A stretch of DNA of 64,000 nt from Lithospermum erythrorhizon (taxonomy: Eukaryota; Streptophyta; Magnoliopsida; Boraginales; Boraginaceae): contig JADFUC010002059.1 of NCBI GenBank assembly GCA_019722365.1, forward strand, positions 62,001 to 126,000, given 5' to 3'. The position numbers were made by a program, and so were the translations under genes. Below, piece after piece: positions 1 through 12,877 of this stretch. Numbering within the stretch: the first letter of the stretch is position 1; each line of letters starts with the position of its first letter. The notes below the pieces were generated by a model that ran no database searches, had not been told where the DNA came from, and saw only the letters and a list, made by a program, of their open reading frames with translations.

Positions 1-1800
1 GTATAAATATATATATACACTTCTACCTCTACCTCAGGAGCCTCGGGTCCAACGACACAAGGATTTTATCTACCGCACTCTTCAGAAGTGTTGTGCACAT
101 TCTATTTGATCTATACTCTTAGGTCACAAGTGTTACTATCAACCGCATCCGTAGTTCTTTAGCTACCTATTGAGAGAATATCCACAACCACTGTTAAATT
201 CCTCCAGCAATGTATAAATCATCAAGGCAACCTATCAACCCATACTTTAAAGATTCGAGCAAGAGCTTCATTATCGAAATTCCTTGCTAATAATATAACC
301 AAACTAGTTTACTAACTTCAACCAATCTAATATATATATCAATACATATAACACCATATTTAATAACTTTCTCATATAGATATTGCATCACCTCGAGCAA
401 AAGCAAAATCATTAGTACCAAGCACCCAAGCCAACTCCTATTCAAACGATTTCACAAGTTAACACTTCTATCATTTATTCTTTTATTCTACCATAGCTTT
501 TATTATAACCTTGAAGCCGTAATTTGTTTTACATTTGAACATCCCAACTACCAAAATATCATCCCCAAAGATTATTATTATTTCTAATGAAGGCCCCTTT
601 TAAAGCATCATTTTTCACTTTTAGAATTTCTCCATTTACTTCTTAATCCTGGCCAGTTTACCTAATAAAAATCCAATATCCACAAATCAAAATAAATAGC
701 TTAAACCCTTTCAAAATCACGCAATTTAGCTCACATACAACGTCAAAGTTACCGAACATCATCAATTTTATTTTTCAACTCCAATTCATCTCCTCTTAAT
801 TTAAAAATTTGTTTTAGTAATTAAATCACCAAAAATAGTGAACAATTTCAAAACACTTCAAATTTAGGTGAAGTTATCGAGAATAAATAAAACAATTAAT
901 CTTTTAATTTTCTCTCAATAATATAGTATTTATTTTATATTTCATATACACTTTCTAGCCATTTAACTTATAAAATCATAATAAATAGAAAATGACTCAA
1001 AATCGTATTTATTAAGCTTCATTAAATCAACTCCAAATGTTATAGATTGTTTATAGACCAAAAATCATCACATTTGAAACACATTTCCTATTTATTTCCT
1101 ATTTATCTTTAAAAGGTCAATAATAGTCAATAATTATCGATTAACATCATATTCTGGGTAAAATATCATCAAGAGGTTCTGAACATCCTTATTTATATTT
1201 CTTGGATTAAACATGATGGCCAGAGATTGACTTTTCACTTAAACAAAAGTTAACAAAGTCAACAATATAACTTCAAAAATAGTTATAATCAAGAGACAAT
1301 TTGCGCTCTTAAAATGATTAATGTTTTACTTAACTCAATTGCTTTTCATTTCAAAAATGTAGAAAACTTTGGGATGTAGGAGGGGAGTGGACTAGCTATG
1401 GGGAAATGGAGGATGAAACTTTTTTTTGATATTAGAAAGCTTACTTCTATTAAGTTAACTTAACTATAGTCAAATTAATCTAACTCCAAATTAATTTAAG
1501 TAAGTGGTTTTAAGGATAAATAATGGAATGGTTTATGGTTTTAGTTATATAATTCAATTAAATGTAATGATATATATATATATATATATAAATATATATA
1601 TATATATCACCGGCAATACTACGCCTAAAATTATTTTCGCAAGCACATTCATATTATTCATTTCGACTGACTACACCCCTTCCAGTATTTATACTACCTT
1701 CGAGCTAGTTCTCACAACCAATAGCAATATTATTTTTAATAATTTCTCCGAAATATTTACCCTCCAATGTATCATCACCTAGCTATTAAAATAATATAAT
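1..1800. other. AT-rich stretch without a recognisable gene
   Basis: No protein family or RNA gene could be recognised here on either strand. The short open frames are low-complexity AT translations. The only clear structure is an AT dinucleotide run at 1571-1607. The stretch may be decayed repeat sequence upstream of the LINE relic that becomes readable near 1.99 kb, but I see no motif that proves it. Confidence 0.5.
1571..1607. repeat. AT dinucleotide microsatellite
   Basis: About 37 bases of alternating T and A, interrupted once by a doubled A. It explains the isoleucine/tyrosine-rich open frame across it, which should not be taken for a gene. Confidence 0.9.
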
Positions 1801-1994
1801 TAAATATTCAACCTATACGGGTTATTTCACCGACATACATGATCATTGTCGCAATTTCTTTTTGACTATGTTTAATCCTTCACCACCTACTCCTCATAAC
1901 ACTACTTCTTCTTTCTCTAATGTGACAAATATTACCTTTCTCTCTCCGCAGATCAGATCAATATCTTAAATTTATGGTCCAAATTGCTCTTTTC

Positions 1995-2935
1995 AAATGG
2001 CTCCGTTAAAATCTCCTAGTCCTGACGCTCTGCCAGTTTTTTCTAACATTCTTAATATGGTTGTTGACGATATCACAACTGCCACCTTAAATTTCTTAAA
2101 TAATGGAATTTTTTTAAAATAATATATTTAAACTTACATTATCCTTCTTCCTAAAAAACTCAATCCTTCAAGAATTACTGAATATCGCCTATTAGTCTCT
2201 GTAATTTCATCTACAAAATCAAGTTTCAAAAAATGCTAAATAATCAAGTAAGCCTTTTCTTTCTACTCTTTCTTTTTCTTTATCAAAATGGTTTTATTTT
2301 TAAGCGATCCATAAAAGATAATATCATTTTAGCCCAAGAAATCACCAACTCTATCCGTAACTCTCATTCTAAAAGGTTTGGGCTCGCTGTAATCAAAGTT
2401 GATATGAACAAAGCCTTCGATCGCATTTCTTGACCTTTTCTTTTTACTACTTTAGCAAAGCTGAATTTTCCTCCTCATTAGATTACACTAATCAAACATT
2501 GCATTACTACTGTACAATATTCAGTTATTATAAACGGACATGTAACACAACCTTTCACCCCATCCCGTGGATTAAGACAAGGAGATCCTTTATCTCCCAT
2601 CCTTTTCTCCTTATGTACCGAATCACTTTCAGCCTATCTTCTTCATTCTCAAAGTCAAAATCACTTAAAAGGAATAAATATCTTTAGAAATTCACTCCTG
2701 CAAATTAACTCATCTTCTGCTTGCGTATACAACTTTCTTTTTAAAAATGTTGCTTTCTATCCTTTCCTTTAAAACTATTTTATAAAACTATCACAAGGAT
2801 TCAGATAAACAAATTAACTTTTATAAGTCTCATATTGTTTTCAGTCCAGCCACCTCTCTTCCTCAAAAATAAATTACTCTAGCATCTCTATCTTTTTCCG
2901 AATCACTAACTTTAAAATATCTAGGTATCTCCCCG
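1995..2935 (+). pseudogene. LINE reverse transcriptase core, inactivated
   Basis: This is the polymerase core of the LINE relic. The motifs flanking the active site are readable, but the bases expected to encode the F/Y-A-D-D catalytic box (about 2713-2735, just after a T-H-L-L segment) now read as L-A-Y-T-T, so both catalytic aspartates are gone in that frame. At least three frame changes separate the motifs. Known LINE RTs copy their own RNA at a nicked target; this copy cannot. Motif order and spacing make the family call secure, but the exact clade was not determined. Confidence 0.75.
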
Positions 2936-4535
2936 ATACAATCAATTTACAAATATCAAATTTTTTGAGAATATAGATGATAAAATCAATTTACAAATAC
3001 AATCACGAATGCTAAATTTCTTAATTCAAGTCGGGTCAGATTACTCTCATTAAATTTGTACTCCTAAGTTTTTTAGTTTACCTCATGACTATTTACAAAT
3101 TTTCCAAAAATTTCATCCGCATAGAAACACTTCCTTACAATTTTTTTTGCATTCTGGTTCTCAAAAAAAAATTCATTGGATCAACTAGATCTTTTGCAAC
3201 CCCTACCATTGTGAGGCCTTAGATTTAAAATTAGTTTTAATCAAGGCTTTACTAGCAAAATCAAGTTGGAATTTACTTCAACGGCAACATACTCCTTTAT
3301 ATGTTGTGCTCAAATTCAAATATTTCAACTCCATTCCCCTTCCTACTATAACTTCCAAGAGTCGGCAAATTGGTTCCAAAGAGCTCCGTGAAGGCTTTAA
3401 AATTCCTTCAACCTTTCACTTCCAACACGTGATACTACATTCTTTAGTGGCGCAAAAGGACAACAACATTTGGCATGACAATTGGTTGCCAAATACTTCT
3501 CCCCTTTCACCTCCTCTTCTTTCTTATCTTCACTGTGTAATAACAATTCAACTTAACTCATCTACTAACCCAAACTCCAATGCCCAACTCACTATATTCA
3601 CAAAGTTAGAACTCGCCTTACTTAATACCATTTGTACTCCTCCAATCACCGTCATAATTGCCAACATTCCACTCAATGGCCAAACGGATCGTTTTATTTT
3701 GTAATTTAAAACAAAAATTACCCCTACAACAGTCTAATCTACCAATGACTTTCCTCAAACAAGAATAATCCTTCAAATCTACTATCTCTTCCCTTCTTAC
3801 CTGCTATTTTAAGTATCTTTTAAACCCGTATTCCCTATAAAATCAAACTCTTCATTTGGAAACTACTTTACAATCGACTCCCTACATTAGTAAATATTTC
3901 TCATAAGACCAACAAAATCATAAACACATGTATTTATCGTTGAACGACTAAAAATGATTGGATCGGAGCTGTCCACACAGAACTCACAAGCAAAGTTTCC
4001 TCCCGCGATATGAGATCTCTTCCTGCTCATGCCCGCCTGTATTTCTTTTTTCTTCTGTCTGATTTCCATAAACCTTCCTTCACAATCATCCAGATACTTT
4101 GTTTTTGTCAACGTAAAATCTACTAAATTTTCAACTAGCTTACGATAATATTTACTTTCTTATTAGCACGTTATGGACAATCTAGTGGTTCAGAAATCAA
4201 ATACTTTTCCACAATGACAACTTTAATTTGCATAAATTTATCATTTTGCTAAACCATTTTAGCTCCATTTGAAAACAAGCTCACGCTAGTTTGTCATCAC
4301 CAATAGCTCCATCTTTCCATAAACATATTACCTTTATCAAGCATTCTTATATCTTCCTGCATAATCAACATCGAGTTTCCTCATCTCCAATATACACCAT
4401 CTATCTAACCCTTGACTGCACACATTCACCCCACTGTCTTCTTGCTACACCACTGACAAACTCTATTATTGTGACAAACTTTTTATCCAATCTCCAACTC
4501 CACAAATGATGTTGCACACTATCAGAAAGCACATT

Positions 4536-4690
4536 ATGGAAGCCATAATCCTTAGTACCATCTTAGTTTCATCACATATTCCTTGTAATATATACTTTGT
4601 TTTGGATTTTGTACTATCCCAAGTCATTTCTAGGTTTGTATGGGGGTTACTCTCTCGGAAGGAATGGAAGCAGTTTTTGGCAGCACAAGT
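4536..4690 (+). repeat. LINE 3'-region segment, inverted copy at about 9570-9725
   Basis: The bases here match the reverse complement of about 9570-9725, including a shared run of 15 bases (TTTGTTTTGGATTTT) and translated similarity around I-Y-F-V-L-D-F. The open frame at 4506-4814 is therefore LINE 3' sequence rather than a host gene. It lies just upstream of the A-rich LINE tail. Confidence 0.75.
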
Positions 4691-4925
4691 TCACGCAAGT
4701 TCCATCATTTTGACAGGATTGGAGGAACTCTACACTAACATTCGTCCATTTAGATCAAATTTTGTTGTCCCACGGAACTTATGTAACCGATCTATTTGTC
4801 TAGGCTTTAGGTAGCTCCATTCAACACATTTTGTAAGCAAATTATGAACATGTTGTAATCATGTTGTAAACACATGGTTATGTACATTAATTGAATGATG
4901 GAATTATCAAAAAAGAAAAAAAGTT

Positions 4926-5363
4926 GTACCATTTGTATAAAATATTACTCTAGATGTGGTATCAGTTCCCTACTTAGATTTAAATCAACGAAGTGTATTT
5001 AGTCAAGATTAGGATTGATGAGGCACTTTCAAGATGAGAAAACTTCAAAAAAAAAATTAGTGTACAATCACTACCCTAATTTTGTCTGGACACTTCTAAA
5101 TAATGAATCCCAAGAGTAAAATGAGAAACAATAACTGCCGAAAATAGTTTATACAAAAACATGAAGTTGTACAATCATCATTGCATTCTGCTCATGTATT
5201 TTTCAGAGAATAAGATTCAGCAGAATAAAATTTATCCAATACTCCTAAAAAAAGTCAGCAACCATCCATAATTCTAGTATGTTAGGTCTGATTCTCTGTA
5301 AAATCACACTTAACAAGTAAACAAATTATCAATGATACACCATCTTTAGCCATGACTACATCA
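4926..5363 (-). other. Intergenic / 3' flank of the farnesyltransferase alpha gene
   Basis: This AT-rich stretch lies between the LINE tail and the stop codon of the minus-strand gene at 5364. It probably holds that gene's 3'UTR and polyadenylation signals. I could not fix a cleavage site and saw no other gene. Confidence 0.4.
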
Positions 5364-7802
5364 TCACAAAGTTAATCCAGTTATCCCCTCTACATTCTGA
5401 GATGGGGCTGTTTGAGCAGTGACTGTACTTCTACGCCACCTCCAGTAATTTGCTCTCATTGGATCAACTAGTTCCAAGACCAAAGAAATTTTCCTCGCCA
5501 TGTCTAAATCTGATGGAGCCGAGTCAAGGACAAGAGAGTCGACAACATTTCTCAAACCTTCACTTGCTTGGAGACCATGGGAGACGAGATCCAAAAGCAT
5601 GTTCAAGGCATGAACTAAATTAGATTTTGTATTCAATACCTCTAGACATATGGAAGCCACTAAGGGATCTGTGGCCAAAGATTGAAGATCATTCTTGTAG
5701 AGCCCTCTGAGATATCTCCACGGACTTTCATTTTCTGGGTGAGCTTTGATGGAATTTATCGTGTAAGATACTTCTGACGTCCTCATGGCTTCAAGACCAC
5801 CCAAGAGAGGAGAACGGGTGATGACAAAGAATCGCTACATGATAAAACAAAATTGTCGAAATTTCTAATAATTCATACAATAATTAAAAGAATAAGAGCA
5901 AAAAAGATGGCTCTGCAGCATCTTTAAGGGGTTATTAGATCAAAAGAACATGTAGCCAGTTCTACCAAAGAACTAAATTTCATTATTTACTGCTAACGAG
6001 TTACATGAAGCACAGGCACACACCAAAGAAGCACTTGATATTTCAGTTAGCTTATTGAGGGTGCTACTTACACAAAGAAAAAGGTGTAAGCTCACTAAAC
6101 TTCTGACCTTTTAATCTATACCAAACACAGCTAAACCTTTCAAACTGAGTGGGGTCAAATACAATTATAATGCTCATAAATCCTGGGTCCAGTCCAATAC
6201 CTAATCTTAGTAGTCATCTTAATGGATAATTAGTAGAAGTCATAACATATGACAATCATGAAAAGAATATAGCACCTAATGGGTTGATGTGTTGTTGGTA
6301 TTGAGTATAGAAATTATCATCCAGATTAAACATAATCTATATCTTGTACTAGTACACTCTGAGTTATCCATTAGTTTGATAAATCTAGTAGATCGGTAGA
6401 AGTGCGCTTTTTCGCTAGCATTTTGTAGTTTGTTCAACATTGGCAAAAAATTATGGCAATAAGCAACAGTAACAAATTATAGCATACATCCAAGCAACTG
6501 TAGTTTCCTTTTAGAATTTGTATTTGAACTCTTTACCTGATTCCAAGCAGAATTATTAAAAATGTCATCTTCAATAAGTCTCTGGCAATAATTAAGTTCA
6601 TTTTCCCACCCTCCAAATGCCTGAAGGACCCACTGTAGAAAATAAACATCCATCCGAAATAATTAATTTTTTTAAGATGCTGAAAGACATCCAGTTCCCT
6701 GGTATCATAAGTGTTCTGTAGTAAACTAACTTAGACACGCCCCTAATTTTTTTATTTCATGTAACCAATGAGGAAATGACAATGTAATCTACCTGTCTGT
6801 GGCACCAAGCGTGATAATGTTTTGCATCAAGATCAAAGCATTTCTTTGTAAACTCAAGTTCCTTCGCCACTGCTTCAGGGCCCAGCTTATCTGCGACCCA
6901 ACGCCTATGATGCCTGCAAGAATACAATCAGGATATCAATCATGTAATTAAGTCCACACTCCCATTTTCCTCTCGAACTATTTTCCTCTTAAATGCTAAC
7001 AGTTACCATTTAAATTTTTACATGCAAAGTGGATCTAATTTTTTGTAATCCTTCATTCCATTAAGTTTTGGCTAGATTTCATTTTTGGATGTCCCCATAT
7101 ATTTTTCTTTAATGTTAAAAATGCCCTATTTTTTAGTAGTCTGAAGTGGCATTTCGAACTCCACATAATGATAGTAGTTCTAAAAGATGCTATTGTCTAA
7201 AAGTGAATAAGTAATGATGGTAATTCATCGCATTTTTCGTTAAGTAAGGAGTTTTTTTAAGAAAAAGACTTCGAGGAAGGACCAAAATCTTAGATGATAA
7301 CAAGTTTTAAGACATTGAACAAAGCTTGAATACAATTAATAAGTGGATAATGCCTACCATATTTGATAATTTTTACTGTTTGCTGCAGCAATCTGCTCCA
7401 CGAAATCCAGTTCTTCATGCAATTCAGTTCCAAGAGCCTCGAGTATTTGACGCCTAAACTGCCATATCTGACATAGAAAAAGAATGTAATAATTAATATT
7501 TAATCTGAACCACATAGAGGATGCTTTTGAAACACAATTACACATAGTGATGAAAAGCGTACTGTGTAGTTTCCAGGATTGAGTTTAATGGCCTCTGCAG
7601 TTAGATGAAGAGCACGGGTAGACAGTTCATTTCCCAAGTAGATTGCTCGGAAGTAGTCCATGGTCTCAACAAACTCATCAGTGTAGGCAATGGCTACCAC
7701 AGGGTTGGGTCCATCATGCTGTGGGACAGGCTTAATGTCAGCCCACTCTGGTCTTTGGCTGATAGGCGTTCTAATGGTGTCTTGATCTTCATCTGAGGAC
7801 AT
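5364..7802 (-). CDS. FTA: Protein farnesyltransferase / geranylgeranyltransferase type-1 subunit alpha
   Basis: Five coding exons read on the minus strand: 7563-7802, 7358-7467, 6793-6913, 6537-6632 and 5364-5834. All introns are GT-AG and all phases join cleanly to 345 aa, close to what I recall for other plant alpha subunits. The protein carries repeated PFTA motifs, each with a Trp and nearby Arg: NYTIWQFRR (78-86), NYQIWHHRRW (113-122), [10 protein letters not shown] (149-158), NNSAWNQRF and [11 protein letters not shown]. Several straddle exon junctions. Lys148 in DAKHYHAW occupies the place of the catalytically important lysine of the mammalian subunit. The family subunit pairs with one of two beta subunits to attach farnesyl or geranylgeranyl groups to C-terminal CaaX cysteines in the cytosol; the Arabidopsis gene is PLURIPETALA. 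The start is the first in-frame ATG, followed by an acidic Ser/Asp/Glu stretch. No lesion was seen. Confidence 0.95.
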
Positions 7803-9055
7803 TGGCAGCAAAATTTATAAATCCTACTTCAGCTTGAATACGAGGACCAAAGTATCAATCTGTCAAAGTTGAACAACTTCATTAAATCAGTTATTAACTA
7901 TTTTGGTCGGTCGGGGATGATCTGAAAGGTTTTGACATCAAATCAATCAAGGAATACCAAACCCTCTATACATTCATACGCAAAAGCTTTATTCACATGG
8001 ACACGACCCGTAGTTTACTCATTTTTGGAATTAATTCAATTTCTTTAATATCATGAGAATGTGACAACCTCAAATAACTTCATCTTGGGCAACAATAAAA
8101 GTTGTGAACGAGCCGAAACTACCATATTTACAAATCTCTAATACAAATATAGCGACCATAATTGGCTTATTACTTCAAATTGTTCCATTGAGTAAAACAA
8201 ACAAGAATCACCAAAAATCATTAAGCACAGTACGGACCCATATAGTAACAAGGGATGAATACCCTACATTAAATTTTTTTTGCTTAAATGGTTAATACTT
8301 TGACGAACTTAAAGAATGTCTCTAGTTCAAAACATGCCCCAAGCATGAATACCCATGTAAAATTTTATATTTTGAATGATGAAATGAATACCCATGTTAA
8401 ATTTATGGGTCCGTCCCTGCTCCCTAACCACATAGAACCAAATAAAAATAAAAAAATTCAGAAAAAACAAACAATACATAAATCGACTAATATTTACAAA
8501 CAGTCATAGACTACTGTGAAGGATCATAGGGGAATTAGATTGAGGTAGGTATACGAATATTACATAACCAAAATATAAGACATATTTCGAGATTGAAGTG
8601 GCATTTCTAGGCGGGGTGTCATTCGAAGATGGAACTCGACTAGTAGTAGAAGAAATTGCAATGAATTGGCTCAAAATACCTCAACATCCTTTACCAAACA
8701 AATGAATTTCATTAACAAATCATTGGCTCAATCAAAACATAATCGACCCAATTATTAATCTAAATTGACTTAACAAAAACACAATTGATTCGATTATGCC
8801 CATAAATTAACTCAATCAAAACCAAATTGGATAAATTATGTCCCTATATTAACTAATAAATTAAATCCAAAATTGAGGCTTAATTCATAAATAAAATACC
8901 TGTTGAGGAGGGTGTTGGGTTGTGGAGGCAGTGAGAAAAGTAGCTTTCGCGATTTGGGGACTGGGGGGTGTTTCAGAGTAAAGACGCCATAAAAAAGAAA
9001 AAAGATGCAAAAAATAACAGATCCAAAGAGTTGGGTTTAGAGGGTGAAGTAAGAT
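7803..9055 (-). promoter_or_regulatory. Probable 5'UTR exon, leader intron and promoter side of FTA
   Basis: Reading the minus strand, a CT-rich, non-AT-rich block at about 9050-8900 ends in CAACAG followed by GTATTTTA, a good donor at 8899-8898. A matching acceptor (TTCAAG at about 7838-7833) lies 31 bases before the ATG. This suggests a non-coding first exon near 8900-9050 and a leader intron of about 1.07 kb. Leader introns are common in plant housekeeping genes and can raise expression. This is a prediction from splice-site context only. The intron is AT-rich and contains no gene I recognise. Confidence 0.5.
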
Positions 9056-9349
9056 ATTTTGTCGGCTACATTTGTAAGTGTAGTAGTTGTGGAAATTATA
9101 TATTTATGGATAGTATTTAAAAAATACTATTTGATTGTATATATAGTGTTGCGGACTTTTGTTATCACAGCACAGGCAAGTGTTGGTTTTTTAGGAGTTT
9201 AGATTCGACCGCCGTTGTGTCTGGTCTTAGCACCAGAGCTTTTGGTTGTTGTTTGATTAATTCTTACATTCAGGGGCTTTAGCAGGTGCTATTTTACACT
9301 CGGTGGCTTTTTCATGAGTGAAAATAATGTTTCATCCCTATGCAGACCT

Positions 9350-11438
9350 TGTTTTTTTAGTTACTTGCATTAATATACAAAAATAGCAAAATAGAGTATA
9401 ATACAATTTGTGAAACAAGATAAAATGACTAAACTACAATAGATCTGGAACAAAATCCATAAGGATACAAAATCAGATCTAGGGTGGAAAACTATGGAGC
9501 ATAGTTCTCTGAAACTAGCTATAGTTGTGAGCTGCAGGAAAACATTTCTTCGTCCGTGTACTTTCGTATTCAAAAAGCTTACCATTCTTCCATTTCTTGT
9601 ATCCATGCTAGTGAACTAGAAATAACTCGCGATAGAGAAAAATCCAAAACAAAATATATAGTATGAGGTAAGATAGTAATCGCTAAAAGTATACTCAATA
9701 TGAGTGGTTCCATTATATGATAGCGCAATGAAGGTATATATATTTGGTTGTGAGTATATGGAATATATCTTGATGTTTTCACTAAATAGAATGATATTAG
9801 TGTGTATAAGGCAACATGTTTAAATATAGGGTAATGGTTTGTATTGTAAAGTAAGGTAGATCATATAAAATGAGGAGCGAAAACATGTACTATTTGTATT
9901 GATAGTATGTTGTGAAATAAAAGTATTGGTGGTATGATTTGGTTCTGTGATATGATATGATTGGGAAGATTTAGAAGAGAAATTATTCATGATGCTAATA
10001 AATTGTTCTTTTTTCATTTAGAAGAGAAATTATTCATAATGCTAATAAATTATTTAAAGTGTTAACTGATTGAGTTAGTTTAAAAATGATATTGTTTACG
10101 CGAGTCCAAATTGTCCATAGGCTGCTAATAAGGAAAAGAGTGTGTTGATAATTCGGATGTGAGGGTTTCCAATTTCTTCAGAGGCAATGATTTAAGATAT
10201 TAGTTATGTTTAGGTTTGGTGATTTGAACTGAAAAAAATCACAAGAAATTCAAAGAGGTAATATTATAGGGCATGAGCGAAGGGTAGTCGATCATTTATT
10301 AGTGTGTCATAACTACAATTTGTTGTGTTTTTTATTTTATGAATATGTTAAACTATTCTTAGGCATTCCGATTAAGAAGCGATTTCAGAGGAAGACTTTG
10401 GAATCTGGTTTTAGAGATGTTTCCAAATGTGTTTAGGAAGATAAGAAAAATTGGTAGGTGTTTGAATGTTGTTTTTGATGATTATGAAAAATGTGATTAT
10501 AGATAAATTTAGTTGCAGGTGTAGTATAACATAGTTGGGTATTCCAGGACTAGAGTATCGGGGGCTGACTGTGAAGTGTAATTTTGGTGGTTCCCTGCGT
10601 TGATACGCTCGGCGTAGAGGCGCCAGTTAGTCCATCAGCGTGTGAGGATTGTAGAGATGCTTCAAGAGGCAGGTCCGTAGCCACCCATACAAACCAACAT
10701 GTTGATGGCTGCAGAGCATGACCACAGATTAGCGACAATTACTTACTTGAGGTAATTTTAGTGATTTTATGTGCCTCGTTGTTGGTGGAAAAAGTGAGAC
10801 AATTAAAGGTATATTCCAAACTATTGCATTAACTGTAAGGTCATGGACAAGTTGAACGTTTTGTCGTGTTGGGTTAGGATAAGATATGGCTAGTTGTTTG
10901 AGGGGTAGTTGTGAAACGAGACGTAACCATTTATCTTGCCATAGATTAATTCGACATCCACAATGTGGAATCTAATAAATGAAGGGTTTAATGTATTTAA
11001 ATCCTTCATAAAGACTTTTTCATACCCAGAAGGGGTGTTGGTTAGGTGGTATAGAAGAAAGTTATGTACTAGGAAAGTATTTGGATTTGATAGTAAAATG
11101 GACATGAGTATTTGATTTAAGGATGAGATTGAAACAAGTTTTTGTTAGAAGGGCAAGATTAAAGTTTTACAATTTTTTAAAACCCATGCCACTAAAATTA
11201 GTAGGTAATTATAAAAATGATCAATTTATCCAACGAATTTTAGTATGAGAAGAAGAATTCTAAAGGAAATTGACAAATATGTATTCAAGCTTCTGGATTA
11301 TATTGCTAGGAAATTGATATATTGACATTGGATAAACGATCATGCCTATAAGAACAAATTTAATAAGGGTAATTTTACTAGCTTGATTGAGAAATTTAGA
11401 ACTTCAAGATTGAATTTTTAAGTTAATTTTGTCTATAT
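9350..11438 (-). mobile_element. Second LINE relic, 5'-truncated, opposite strand
   Basis: On the minus strand, pieces of a LINE ORF2 C-terminal half are readable in order. First comes a V/I-T-L-I-K-F-V-L segment with an I-Q-K-L-E-Y-I tail near 11.2-11.35 kb. Then comes N-F-N-L-A-L-L-T-K near 11.15 kb, followed by P-S-F-I-R-F-H-I and a G-K-I-N-G-Y segment near 10.9-11.0 kb, the region before the zinc-binding domain. Its 3' segment (about 9570-9725) matches the LINE at 4536-4690, and it ends with a short A tail (rc of 9350-9358). Reverse transcriptase motifs upstream are missing, as expected for 5' truncation. Frames are broken throughout. Confidence 0.75.
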
Positions 11439-12360
11439 TGTTGGAAATATGAGATAATCGATCTCATAAAAATATCCGTTGAACAACTTAGATTGATTAA
11501 CCGATTTAAACATTCAGTATATAGTTCAATATAAATAATTGTTGGACAATTAATATTTGGAATCTACCCGGCGTAAGGGAGTTCACGATGAGCTTGAAGA
11601 TCCGCTCGTGTCCCATATATTAAAGTAATAGTTGGTTAATATTATTTAATACTCATTATATAAATCCGTCTAAGTCAGCATATGACGATAAGCCGTATAT
11701 AATAAATAGTATTATTAAACTATAAATTATAAAGTGAAGCGTAGAAGGGAAGCTTGATCGGAGCCCGAAAAATGAGTCGGGACATTATGCGTGTCTTGGC
11801 GTGTGGGATGAGTAGAAGTTTCTAGAACATTCTTTTGTATTCCCAAATTATAGAGAGATAGGAACATTAAACATTAAGCTTGTATTAAAGCTCTTAAAAT
11901 TCTAGGGATAATATAGAAGGTTCTAGAACGCCTTTGTGGATTATTAGAAGCTAAATTGTGAGCTTTGAGTTGCCTATAAATAGGAACTAAGTTGATGAAT
12001 AATTGCTCGTACTGCATTTTATTCCATGAAAGAAAAAGTTCTCCTCATACTCCATCTGCCGTTCAATTTTGCTTCCGCTTTAGAGTAGAAGAAATAGTTT
12101 TCTTCTCCTTTTGTTTAGGTTTTGACTTTAAGCGTTAGTAAGCCAACTAGGGTGACTCGACAATTTGTTGGTATGGACTATTTTGGAGATACTACATTTT
12201 GTCTCATTGGCAGGCTCGCTCATGCTTACTACTGTCATTCTAAATATTCCAGGGAGAAAGATACAACTCTAATATTTAAATTTGATTTATTATTTGTAAT
12301 CCGTATCTAGGATTCGCTGTCAGATTAGTTTAGAGCTAGTTGCATTCAGTCTCTTGTGAC
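11439..12360 (+). repeat. Probable copia-type (solo) LTR
   Basis: The stretch begins with TGTTGGAAATATGAG, a common start for plant Ty1/copia LTRs, exactly where the LINE relic stops. About 535 bases in, it has a good TATA box (CCTATAAATAGG at about 11971-11982), followed by a pyrimidine-rich leader-like segment. The right border is not certain. TGTGACA near 12355-12361 is a candidate, with AATAT after it against TATAT before the start, a weak target duplication. No primer site or polyprotein follows, so a solo LTR is the simplest reading. It may still act as a promoter. Confidence 0.45.
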
Positions 12361-12877
12361 AAATATAAGATTAATTAGGGATTTATGAGTGACAATGACA
12401 AGTGAAATACCTATATATTTCCCGAAAGCATTGGATTCTCTAAAAGGAAGAGAAAGAAGAGTTTGTTGTTTTTTTCGTTTGAAGTTGCGAGAATACAAAG
12501 AAAGACACAGAGATTTACTAAAATTATTAGTAAGCCATTGTTCAAATTCCAAACAATAAGTTTCAATTATTTTTTTTAACAGAAATAGCGAGATTTTGTG
12601 GGATTTAAAAATAGCTATCGTCGTAAAGAGATGACTTAATTTGGACTATTTCTAGAAATAAAATTACTAGTAATTCGATACGTGTGTTGCACATGATAGT
12701 TATTGCTCCTAATAATTTATTATGTTTACATATCTTTTCTTGAGGAACTTAAAACAATGACCTTTTATATCGGTCTGAGGATATAGTTTTCAATATTAAA
12801 TAGATAGTATCAGAGGTTATTACTTAGTAGTTGTACTATTTTCACGCTTGAAATAAAATATGTATTTTGTTGAATAA

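Larger units (their letters stand above)
1840..4925 (+). mobile_element. Decayed LINE (non-LTR retrotransposon), ORF2 remnant
   Basis: Pieces of a plant LINE reverse transcriptase occur in the right order on the plus strand but in shifting frames. A KSPSPDALP-like segment, matching the KSPGPDG motif, lies near 2000-2040. The segment SIKDNIILAQE is at about 2306-2340, KVDMNKAFDRIS at 2395-2430, and GLRQGDPLSPILFSLCTES at about 2566-2625. ESLTLKYLGIS follows at about 2900-2935, then a tryptophan-rich WHDNWLP segment near 3470 and the KLFIWKLLYNRLPTL signature of the LINE-type zinc-binding domain near 3840-3890. The element ends in an A-rich tail at about 4909-4922. The 5' end is uncertain because no endonuclease domain was readable. 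Stops and frame changes show it is dead. Confidence 0.85.

Noticed and set aside
4506..4814. A 102-codon plus-strand frame that looked like a small membrane protein
   Set aside because: The DNA matches the 3' part of the second LINE (inverted near 9.6 kb), so it is transposon sequence.
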